Positions 1-5,605 of a stretch of 10,878 nt of DNA are shown piece by piece (within the stretch, counting starts at the first letter, position 1; every line of letters starts with the position of its first letter). Position numbers and translations under genes: made by a program. Origin of the DNA: JBBPYA01 sp038200385 (GTDB lineage: Bacteria > Actinomycetota > Actinomycetes > Mycobacteriales > Geodermatophilaceae); assembly GCA_038200385.1 (NCBI GenBank), contig JBBPYA010000329.1:1-10878 (forward strand), in the 5' to 3' direction. The notes under the pieces were generated by a model. The model saw only the letters and a program-made list of their open reading frames with translations. It did not search any database and had not been told where the DNA came from.

Positions 1-356
1 CCGGCCGCGGTGGCCGCCAGCAGCACCACCGGCCCCTCGGCCGTCACGTGGATGGACAGCCAGCCCGCGGTGTACGCCCCGACCCCGAAGTAGGCCGCGT
101 GCCCGAGCGCGGGCAGCCCGGTGCTGCCGACGAGCAGGTCCAGGCTGGCCGCGAGCAGGCCGAACACGAGGATCCTGGACAGGATCCCGGTTTCGTACGG
201 CGCGACGAACAACGGCACCAGGGCCAGGCCGACGGCCAGCACCGCCAGCGGCAGCCGCCTGCCGATCGCACCGCGCCGGCCCGCGACCGCCTGGTCCGGG
301 TCGGCCGCCCGGGCGGTCAGCGCCGCGGTACCGGATCGGTCCCGCGGTGCGGTCAC
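1..356 (-). CDS. livM: Branched-chain amino acid-type ABC transporter permease LivM (N-terminal part, cut by left edge)
   Basis: This is the second inner-membrane permease of a HAAT-family ABC importer. About 118 codons are present and the rest lies beyond the left edge. The start is GTG at 356-354, overlapping the TGA of livH as GTGA, so translation is probably coupled. A GGGTGG about 10 bases upstream could act as ribosome site. After a charged cytoplasmic N-terminus of about 40 residues come hydrophobic segments (LPLAVLAVGLALVPLFVAPY, then ILVFGLLAASLDLLVGSTG). These are followed by the LPALGHAAYFGVGAYTAG block, which is the conserved LivM-type 'GHAaffGiGAY' motif. The ATPase genes livG and livF would be expected further left. 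The family call is firm. The substrate is not readable from sequence and could be an amino acid, amide, urea or aromatic acid. Confidence 0.9.
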   Translation of the reverse strand, partial: MTAPRDRSGTAALTARAADPDQAVAGRRGAIGRRLPLAVLAVGLALVPLFVAPYETGILSRILVFGLLAASLDLLVGSTGLPALGHAAYFGVGAYTAGWLSIHVTAEGPVVLLAATAA

Positions 357-1237
357 CGGCCCACCCGGGATCCGAACAGCCCACTCGGCCGGGCGACGAG
401 GACCAGTGCCAGCGCGCCGAACAGCACGAACGAGGCCAGGTCCGGGAGCAGGGCGCGGCCGAGGGACTCCACCTGTCCGATCACCAGCGCGCCCACGAAC
501 GCACCGCGGATGGAGCCGAGCCCGCCGATGACCACCACGACGAGGGCCAGGATCAGGATGCGTTCGTCCAGGCCGGGGCCCGCGCCGTAGATCGGTCCGC
601 CCAGCACACCAGCCACCGCGGCCAGCGCGGAGCCGGCGCCGAGGACGGCCAGCTTCACCCGGCGGTTGTCGATGCCCATGGCGGCCACCATCTGCCGGTC
701 GGCGACCGTGGCGCGGATCAGGGCCCCGACGGTGGTGCGCTCCACCACGGCATACACCGCGAGCGCGATCAGCAGACCGACCACGATCAGCGCCAGCCGG
801 TACGCGGGGTAGGTGTTCCCGAACACCTGCACGGCGCCGTCCAGCCCGGGCGGCGCGGCGATCCGCAGCACGTCGTCGCCGAAGGTGATGGACAGGATCT
901 GTGCCACCACGAGAGCCACCCCGAGGGTCAGCAGGGCCTGATCCAGGTGCGGCCTGCGAGCCAGCGGTTCGGTCAGCCCGGACAGCGCCCCCCCGGCGAG
1001 CATGCCGAGCAGGCTGGCCGCGACCAGGGCCGCGAGCCAGCCCCACCAGCTGGACTCGACGCCGATGAACTCGTAGGCCAGGTACGCCCCGGCCAGGTAG
1101 AACGCGCCGTGGGCCAGGTTGAGCACGTCCATCATCCCGAACACGATCGACAGGCCGATCGCGAGGATGAACAGCAGCGCCCCGATCGCGACGCCGTTCA
1201 GGATGCTGACCAGGTTGGCGTCCAGCCAGCCGATCAC
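353..1237 (-). CDS. livH: Branched-chain amino acid-type ABC transporter permease LivH
   Basis: This is a 294-residue inner-membrane permease, the normal length for LivH, and pairs with LivM. The start is GTG at 1237 and not ATG. It is set by AGGAGGA about 9 bases upstream and by a match to the family N-terminus (SILNGVAIGALLFILAIGLS). The family block FGMMDVLNLAHGAFYLAGAY is at about residues 33-52, the LivH 'G..nlAhG...mlGAY' motif. There are about eight hydrophobic segments (roughly 13-32, 40-58, 63-85, 98-117, 143-164, 190-212, 227-248, 258-283). A Gly-rich cytoplasmic coupling-loop segment (VVVIGGLGSIRGAFVGAL) follows near residue 240. It starts 24 bases after livK ends and overlaps livM by 4 bases, so the three form one operon. 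Substrate is undetermined. Confidence 0.95.
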   Translation of the reverse strand: MIGWLDANLVSILNGVAIGALLFILAIGLSIVFGMMDVLNLAHGAFYLAGAYLAYEFIGVESSWWGWLAALVAASLLGMLAGGALSGLTEPLARRPHLDQALLTLGVALVVAQILSITFGDDVLRIAAPPGLDGAVQVFGNTYPAYRLALIVVGLLIALAVYAVVERTTVGALIRATVADRQMVAAMGIDNRRVKLAVLGAGSALAAVAGVLGGPIYGAGPGLDERILILALVVVVIGGLGSIRGAFVGALVIGQVESLGRALLPDLASFVLFGALALVLVARPSGLFGSRVGR

Positions 1238-1261
1238 CGCCAGGGTCCTCCTGCCATCACG

Positions 1262-2494
1262 TCACGGCTGTGCGAAGGTGCCGAGATCCTCGACCACGCT
1301 GTTGATCAGCTCGCCCTCCCCCTGAGTGACCTCGCGCAGGTAAAAGGTCTGCTCCGGGGTCTGGCCGTTGAACGACCAGGACCCGCGCGGGCTGTCGTCG
1401 ATCGTCCCGACGTCGCCGAGAGCCTGGGACACCGCGTCCCCGGACAGGTCCGTGGCCGTGCTCAGCGCCCGGTCCAGCACGTTGGCCGCGTCCCAGACCT
1501 GCATGGAGAAGCAGGTTGGCAGTTCGCCGTGCGCGTCCTGGTACAGCTGGACGAACGAGACGTTGGCCGGATTGTCGATCTCGGTCGAGTAGTGCAGCGA
1601 CGTCCGGATGCCGAGCGCGGTGTCGCCCTGCGCCTGCAGCACGCTGCCCTCGGTGAGGAAACCCGATCCGTACAGCGGGATCGAGTCCTTCAGGCCGAAG
1701 TCGGCGTACTGCTGGACGAAGGAGACCGCCTCACCGCCGGAGTAGAAGACGAACGTCGCGGCCGCCTTGGCGGCCTGGATCCCGGACAGGAACGGCTGGA
1801 AGTCCTGCGTGGTCTGGAACGGGGTGAGCGCCTGACCCGCGATGGTGCCCCCGGCGGCCTCGAACGCCGTGGTGAAGCCGGCAACCACCTCCTGCCCGGC
1901 CGCATAGTCCGCGGACATCACGTAGACCGGGCCGATCTTCTGGGCGGCGAGGTACTGCGCCATGGGTACGACGACCTGGGCGTTGACGAACGACGAGCGC
2001 CAGACGTAGGGGTTTCCGGACTCGCCGGTGATCGCCGCGGCGCCGGCATTGGCGATCATCAGCACCTTCTTGGCCTCGGCGAAACTGTCGGCCGCTCCCA
2101 GCGCGGTCGCGGAGTTGACGATCCCGACGACGAGGTCGACCCCCTGGTTCTGCAGGACACCCTGGATGGCCGGTACGCCGGTGTCGGGGCCCTCACCCTC
2201 GTCGGCCAGCACGGTCTCCACGTCGTACCCGCCGAGCTTGCTGCCGTGGTTGGCCAGCCACAGCTCCCAGCCGCGCTGCATGTCCACACCCAGCGGGGTG
2301 TAGGTGCCGGCCTGCGGGATCACCAGGCCGATCTTGACGGTGCCGCCACCTTCGGTGCCGCCGGCGGTCTGGCCGGACCCGCCGCCGAGGCTGCCGCCGC
2401 CGCAGGCGGAGGACCCGACCAGGGTGACGCCGCCGGCCCCGAGCAGGCCGAGCAGCCGCCGCCGGGACAGCTGGGGTGACGGGTCGCCGCGCAT
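1262..2494 (-). CDS. livK: HAAT-family substrate-binding lipoprotein (LivK-like, periplasmic-binding fold type I)
   Basis: This 410-residue extracellular solute-binding protein is first in the importer operon. The ATG at 2494 has GGAGGTG 4-5 bases upstream. The N-terminus carries a Tat-like SRRRLLG (residues 10-16), a hydrophobic stretch and a lipobox-like SSAC with Cys31. The protein is therefore probably exported folded, lipidated and anchored to the membrane. A Gly/Ser/Thr-rich linker (about 32-51) leads into a Peripla_BP_6/LivK domain beginning VKIGLVIPQAGTYTPLG and running to the C-terminus. Family features include VLVGIVNSATA-like and YVWRSSFVNAQ segments and VYVMSADYAAGQEVVAGF. The ligand cannot be read. 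Members bind Leu/Ile/Val, amides, urea or aromatic acids. The nearby benzoyl-CoA genes make an aromatic acid conceivable, but a separate gene lies between. Confidence 0.92.
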   Translation of the reverse strand: MRGDPSPQLSRRRLLGLLGAGGVTLVGSSACGGGSLGGGSGQTAGGTEGGGTVKIGLVIPQAGTYTPLGVDMQRGWELWLANHGSKLGGYDVETVLADEGEGPDTGVPAIQGVLQNQGVDLVVGIVNSATALGAADSFAEAKKVLMIANAGAAAITGESGNPYVWRSSFVNAQVVVPMAQYLAAQKIGPVYVMSADYAAGQEVVAGFTTAFEAAGGTIAGQALTPFQTTQDFQPFLSGIQAAKAAATFVFYSGGEAVSFVQQYADFGLKDSIPLYGSGFLTEGSVLQAQGDTALGIRTSLHYSTEIDNPANVSFVQLYQDAHGELPTCFSMQVWDAANVLDRALSTATDLSGDAVSQALGDVGTIDDSPRGSWSFNGQTPEQTFYLREVTQGEGELINSVVEDLGTFAQP

Positions 2495-2527
2495 CGAGCA
2501 CCTCCGGGGGCTGACGTGGTGCGGCGG

Positions 2528-2533
2528 ACCCTA
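2528..2533 (-). promoter_or_regulatory. Candidate -10 box for the livKHM operon
   Basis: TAGGGT on the minus strand fits the actinobacterial TANNNT -10 pattern. It lies 34 bases before the livK ATG, leaving a leader of about 27 bases that holds the GGAGGTG ribosome site. No good -35 hexamer is visible at 16-18 bases (TTTTCG at 18 is the nearest). The gene upstream on the same strand ends only 72 bases before livK, so read-through is an alternative. Confidence 0.3.
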
Positions 2534-2541
2534 CTCAGTCC

Positions 2542-2561
2542 GTGCTTGCCGCGAAAAGCAC
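2542..2561. repeat. Perfect 6-bp inverted repeat between the cyclotransferase-like gene and livK
   Basis: GTGCTT (2542-2547) and AAGCAC (2556-2561) are exact inverted copies with an 8-base loop. The pair sits just after the stop of the upstream minus-strand gene and covers the place where the livK -35 box should be. It could be a weak terminator for the former or an operator for the latter. No T-run follows, which is normal in such GC-rich genomes. Which role it has cannot be decided from one sequence. Confidence 0.35.
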
Positions 2562-2566
2562 CGTCG

Positions 2567-3142
2567 TCACCGCAGCGAGCTCAGGTAGGCGTCGATGCGG
2601 TCGTCGTCCCAGTCGCGGATCTCCCGCAGCCCGGTCGTCATCGCCGCCAGGTACGCCGGGGCGGGCCGGGTGCGCTCGACGTGGTCGGCGCCGTGCGGGG
2701 AGGTGAAGGTGAGCAGCGGCCGGTCCGCCAGGGTGCCGACCTGGATCAGGGTCTCGTAGCGTCCCGGTCCGACGGTGTGCCGCCCGCCGTCCAGCGGGGC
2801 GAGGATCACCTGCTCGAGGGGGTCACCCTCGCGAGGGACGCGGTACATCTCCTGCGCCGCGATGTCGGTGAGCTGCGCGGCGGTCACCTGGTAGCCGCGG
2901 GCCGCGGTGAACCCCGGTGTGTCGTGGTCGTAGAAGGCGACCCCGCCGCCCCACTGCGGTGACTCACCCGCGAAGTACGTCGTACCGGGAAGGTCGACCG
3001 GGACCGACCGGTTCGGCAGCCTGCGGTCGCGGGCACCGGGGTTCATGCGCGAGCCGCCGGGCGGGCAACCTCCTTGGAGGTAGCACGCGAACCGGACCGA
3101 GGACATGTTGGAGCCGTAGGAGACGTACCAGACCCGACTCAT
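2567..3142 (-). CDS. Gamma-glutamylcyclotransferase-fold (GGCT/AIG2-like) protein
   Basis: This is a 191-residue predicted cytoplasmic protein with the fold of enzymes that cyclise gamma-glutamyl groups to 5-oxoproline. The true substrate is unknown. Evidence is the N-terminal VWYVSYGSNMSS with the diagnostic YGSN at residues 9-12. The FAGESPQWGGGVAF block has Glu60 as the likely general acid/base and a GGG turn at 65-67. Homologues in actinomycetes often carry a misleading 'histone deacetylase' label, but no zinc-deacetylase motif is present here. ATG at 3142 is preferred over GTG at 3151 because the YGSN region then begins as usual and a -10-like box lies exactly 7 bases upstream, as in leaderless genes. 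There is no Shine-Dalgarno sequence. It is divergent from the DUF5302 gene. Fold call is fairly sure, function unsure. Confidence 0.78.
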   Translation of the reverse strand: MSRVWYVSYGSNMSSVRFACYLQGGCPPGGSRMNPGARDRRLPNRSVPVDLPGTTYFAGESPQWGGGVAFYDHDTPGFTAARGYQVTAAQLTDIAAQEMYRVPREGDPLEQVILAPLDGGRHTVGPGRYETLIQVGTLADRPLLTFTSPHGADHVERTRPAPAYLAAMTTGLREIRDWDDDRIDAYLSSLR

Positions 3143-3149
3143 CACCTGC

Positions 3150-3155
3150 ACGCTA
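3150..3155 (-). promoter_or_regulatory. Candidate -10 box for a leaderless transcript of the GGCT-like gene
   Basis: TAGCGT on the minus strand matches TANNNT and ends 7 bases before ATG 3142. Transcription would then begin at or next to the start codon. The absence of a ribosome site upstream supports this. No convincing -35 box is seen. The 63-base divergent spacer (3143-3205) must also hold the DUF5302 promoter, where TGGAAT-N18-CAGGCT ending 6 bases before its ATG is a weaker similar candidate. Confidence 0.35.
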
Positions 3156-3205
3156 ACCGGCCGACCGGCTGGAATCCGCTACCGCCCGCGTGCCAGGCTG
3201 GCGGC

Positions 3206-3436
3206 ATGCCCGACCACGACCCAACCGCGGACCCGGATGCCGACGCCGACACCGACACCGACACGAACACCGACGCGAAGGAGCCGGTCGACGTGAAGGA
3301 CGCGTTCCGGCAGGCGCTGGAGCGCAAGAAGCAGCGGACCCACCTGCACGAGGAGGCCTCCCGTGCGGAGGGCTCGGTGCACGAGACCCAGCGGGTCGGG
3401 AGCGGCAAGCGCACCCACCGCCGCAAGAGCGGCTGA
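3206..3436 (+). CDS. Small acidic-to-basic DUF5302 family protein
   Basis: This 76-residue protein resembles the actinobacterial DUF5302 family, whose function is unknown. The recognisable part is DVKDAFRQALERKKQ (about residues 29-43), the family 'vK..FreALdrK' helix, with a basic C-terminus ending FRRKSG-like HRRKSG, the usual end of these proteins. The N-terminal third is unusual. Residues 9-23 alternate Asp with Ala/Thr/Asn (ADPDADADTDTDTNTD), encoded by an imperfect GAC-rich hexamer repeat. No membrane segment or signal peptide is seen. ATG 3206 is the only sensible start. No Shine-Dalgarno sequence precedes it, so it may be leaderless. It is convergent with fdxA and divergent from the GGCT-like gene, so probably a single-gene unit. 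Confidence 0.75.
   Translation: MPDHDPTADPDADADTDTDTNTDAKEPVDVKDAFRQALERKKQRTHLHEEASRAEGSVHETQRVGSGKRTHRRKSG
3230..3274 (+). repeat. GAC-rich imperfect hexamer repeat coding an acidic tract
   Basis: About seven imperfect copies of GAC-NCC/NCG in phase give alternating Asp-Ala/Thr/Asn residues near the N-terminus of the DUF5302 protein. Such repeats can change length by slippage, and the tract lies outside the conserved family region. Confidence 0.6.
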
Positions 3437-3444
3437 GACCCTAG

Positions 3445-3525
3445 CCACACAATGGGCGGCGCGGCCGGGACCTACCGCGGCGGGTCGCCGCCGACACCCC
3501 CGGTCCGGCCACCCTCATTGTGTGG
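3445..3525. terminator. Nested inverted repeat, probable bidirectional terminator
   Basis: Three nested perfect or near-perfect arms fold this 81-base stretch into one long hairpin. The outer arms are CCACACAATG (3445-3454) with CATTGTGTGG (3516-3525), 10 of 10 pairs. The middle arms are 3463-3472 with 3502-3510, 9 pairs and one bulged G. The inner arms are GCGGCG (3477-3482) with CGCCGC (3486-3491) around a GGT loop. It begins 8 bases after the DUF5302 stop and ends 18 bases before the end of fdxA, which converges on it, so it suits a two-way terminator. The AT-richer outer arms stand out from the GC-rich surroundings. A small non-autonomous mobile element was considered, but no target duplication was found. 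Confidence 0.6.
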
Positions 3526-3543
3526 GGGAGTGACCACAACGGT

Positions 3544-3873
3544 TCAGGCTTCGGAGACCATCGGGGTGTCGACCCCGATCGGCCCGGTGACCGACGCGCC
3601 GCCCGGTGTGCCCAGTGGCTCGTCGCGGCCGGGCAGGGTCTGGCTGAAGAAGTGCACGTTGTCCTCGACGTGGTCGCCGTACTCCTCGGCGACGCGGCGG
3701 TCCTGGCTGATCGCCTCGACCGGGCAGACCGGCTCGCAGGCCCCGCAGTCGATGCACTCCTTGGGGTTGATGTACAGCTTGCGGGCTCCCTCGTAGATGC
3801 AGTCCACCGGACATTCCTCGATGCAGGACCGGTCCATCACGTCGATGCAGGGCCCGGCGATGACGTAGGGCAT
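3544..3873 (-). CDS. fdxA: 7Fe ferredoxin of the FdxA type ([3Fe-4S][4Fe-4S])
   Basis: This 109-residue soluble electron carrier is of normal FdxA length. Cysteines follow the Azotobacter-FdI-like pattern. Cys9, Cys17 and Cys50 should bind the [3Fe-4S] cluster, and Cys21, Cys40, Cys43 and Cys46 the [4Fe-4S] cluster. Cys25 is the usual extra cysteine. The block CIEECPVDCIYEGARKLYI is typical of actinobacterial FdxA. The C-terminal half (about 55-109) is a poorly conserved tail with the usual PGGAS segment. The ATG has GAGGAG 9 bases upstream. It starts 52 bases after boxC on the same strand, so it is probably the last gene of the box operon. It may supply electrons to BoxB, but FdxA proteins serve many partners, so this link is inference. 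Confidence 0.93.
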   Translation of the reverse strand: MPYVIAGPCIDVMDRSCIEECPVDCIYEGARKLYINPKECIDCGACEPVCPVEAISQDRRVAEEYGDHVEDNVHFFSQTLPGRDEPLGTPGGASVTGPIGVDTPMVSEA

Positions 3874-3925
3874 TGCGGTGGGCTCCTCGGGGACGCGGCG
3901 GGTGCGGGCGCGGTACGGCGGGCGG

Positions 3926-5605
3926 TCAGACCCGGTTCACGTCGAATGCTGCCCGTTGTCCGGTGCCGAAGCGACGCAACGCGCCTTCGGGTCCCGCGGC
4001 GTTGGGCCGGATGAAGATCCAGTTCTGCCAGGCGGTGAGCCGGCCGAAGATCTTGGTCTCGATCGTCTCCGGGCCGACGAAGCGATGGTTGGCCTCCATC
4101 CCGGTCAGGGCGTCCGGGGACAGCGAGGCGCGTTCCTCGAGCACGATCCGCAGTTCGTCCTCGAAGTCGATGTCGTCCAGCGCCATCGTCACCAGACCCA
4201 GCTCCTCGGCCTCGGTGGCGGCCAATGCCTTGGTCGCCCGGTCGCGGACGGCGGCCAGCTCCTCCTCCCGGCGCCAGAACCGCGAGTGCAGCCGGGACAG
4301 CCCGTTGCCCATCGGGTAGGCACCGTCGTTGGCCGCGGTGACGGTGATCGTCGCCGGGCGCTGCTCGTCGTCACGGTCCTCGTACACCCCGTCGAGCATG
4401 TACTGGCGGTCGGCGGCAAGCACCAGCTCCAACAGCAGGCCGGCGAAACAGCTGCCCGGCTCGATGACCGCGACCAGGGTCCGGCTGGTGACGTCGAGGC
4501 GCTTGAGGGTGCGCTTGTAGTAGTGCCGCACCTCGGCGACGAACCAGTCTTCGGCGAGTTCGGCGAGCTGCCCGTCGTAGGCCAGCACCCGGTCGGGGTC
4601 CCCCACGGTCCGGAGCACCCAGGTGCCCAGATCGGGTTCGTTCGTGCGCAGCCGCAGGATCAGGTCGTCCAGCGCGCGGGTCACCGCGAGCGGCCAGTAG
4701 TCCGCGCCCTGCGCGCGGACCGCGTCGGCGTCAGCCGGTGGCGAGGCGTCGGGACCGCTCACGGTGATGTCCACCCGTCGGGCCGCGCGGTCGAGCCGGG
4801 CCTGGACATAGGGGTAGCCGAGGCAGTGTGTGCCGTCCTCGCGGGCCAGCGGCCTCAGCGGCACGCCGAGCCCGCCCGGCCGGGCCGAGCCGGCCGCGGC
4901 GTCGGCCGCGATGTCGGCAATCGTGTCGGCGAAGCGGGCGCGGGGCACCGTCCGGTCCACGAGCCGCCACCGCACGGCCTGCTCACCGCGGATCCCCTCG
5001 GACTTGGTGGCGAACACGTCCGCGTGGTCCTTGCGGACGAGCCGCTTGTCCACGACCCGGGTCAGTCCCCCGGTCCCCGGCAGGACGCCGAGCAGCGGCA
5101 CCTCGGGAAGCGACACGGTGGACGAGCCGTCGTCGATCAGCACGATCTGCTCGCAGGCCAGCGCCAGCTCGTACCCGCCGCCGGCCGCGGTCCCGTTCAC
5201 CGCGGCGATCCAGGTCTGCCCGGAGTTCGCGGTGGCGTCCTCGATGCCGTTGCGGGTCTCGTTGGTGAACTTGCAGAAGTTCACCTTCCAGGCGTGCGGC
5301 GACTGGGCCAGCATCGTGATGTTCGCGCCGGCGCAGAACATTCGCTCGAGGCCGCCGGTCACGACCACGGCCTTGACCTCGGGATGCTCGAAGCGCAGCC
5401 GCTGCGTCGCGTCGTACAGCTCGATGTCCACGCCCAGGTCGTAGGAGTTCATCTTCAGCTCGTACCCGGGCACCAAGCCACCGTCGGCGTCGACGGCGAG
5501 GGTCAGCGTCGCGATCTCGTCGTCGATGTCCAGCCGCCAGTGCCGGTAGCGCTCCGGGGCGGTGTCGAAGTCGACCACGATCCTTGACCCGGACTGCTCG
5601 GACAT
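3926..5605 (-). CDS. boxC: Benzoyl-CoA-dihydrodiol lyase / 2,3-epoxybenzoyl-CoA dihydrolase BoxC
   Basis: This 559-residue crotonase-superfamily enzyme opens the ring of 2,3-epoxybenzoyl-CoA, giving 3,4-dehydroadipyl-CoA semialdehyde plus formate in the cytoplasm. The length fits BoxC and is about twice that of a simple crotonase. The N-terminal half shows the crotonase core: VVVTGGLERMFCAGANITML (residues 81-100, oxyanion-hole CAGAN at 91-95) and WIAAVNGTAAGGGYELALAC (132-151). PGTGGLTRVVDKR (176-188) follows. The C-terminal half holds a second, degenerate crotonase-like domain ending near SLSPDALTGMEANHRFVGPE and a short tail typical of BoxC. The start ATG 5605 shares one base with the boxB stop (TGATG) and has GAGGAGG inside the boxB end, so the two are translationally coupled. 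An in-frame extension upstream to 5980 is a shadow of boxB. Identification is confident. Confidence 0.95.
   Translation of the reverse strand: MSEQSGSRIVVDFDTAPERYRHWRLDIDDEIATLTLAVDADGGLVPGYELKMNSYDLGVDIELYDATQRLRFEHPEVKAVVVTGGLERMFCAGANITMLAQSPHAWKVNFCKFTNETRNGIEDATANSGQTWIAAVNGTAAGGGYELALACEQIVLIDDGSSTVSLPEVPLLGVLPGTGGLTRVVDKRLVRKDHADVFATKSEGIRGEQAVRWRLVDRTVPRARFADTIADIAADAAAGSARPGGLGVPLRPLAREDGTHCLGYPYVQARLDRAARRVDITVSGPDASPPADADAVRAQGADYWPLAVTRALDDLILRLRTNEPDLGTWVLRTVGDPDRVLAYDGQLAELAEDWFVAEVRHYYKRTLKRLDVTSRTLVAVIEPGSCFAGLLLELVLAADRQYMLDGVYEDRDDEQRPATITVTAANDGAYPMGNGLSRLHSRFWRREEELAAVRDRATKALAATEAEELGLVTMALDDIDFEDELRIVLEERASLSPDALTGMEANHRFVGPETIETKIFGRLTAWQNWIFIRPNAAGPEGALRRFGTGQRAAFDVNRV

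Noticed and set aside
347..2479. A 710-codon open frame on the plus strand opposite livH and livK
   Set aside because: It is rich in Gln, Arg, His and Gly without any recognisable domain, and lies antisense to two clear transporter genes. Such long antisense frames are normal in very GC-rich DNA.
3445..3525. Insertion element or MITE with CCACACAATG ends
   Set aside because: No flanking target duplication, no second copy in the window and no transposase; position between convergent gene ends fits a terminator better.
3878..5587. A 569-codon plus-strand frame opposite boxC
   Set aside because: It is of mirror composition (Arg/Gly/His/Val-rich), has no motif and is explained by the codon bias of boxC.
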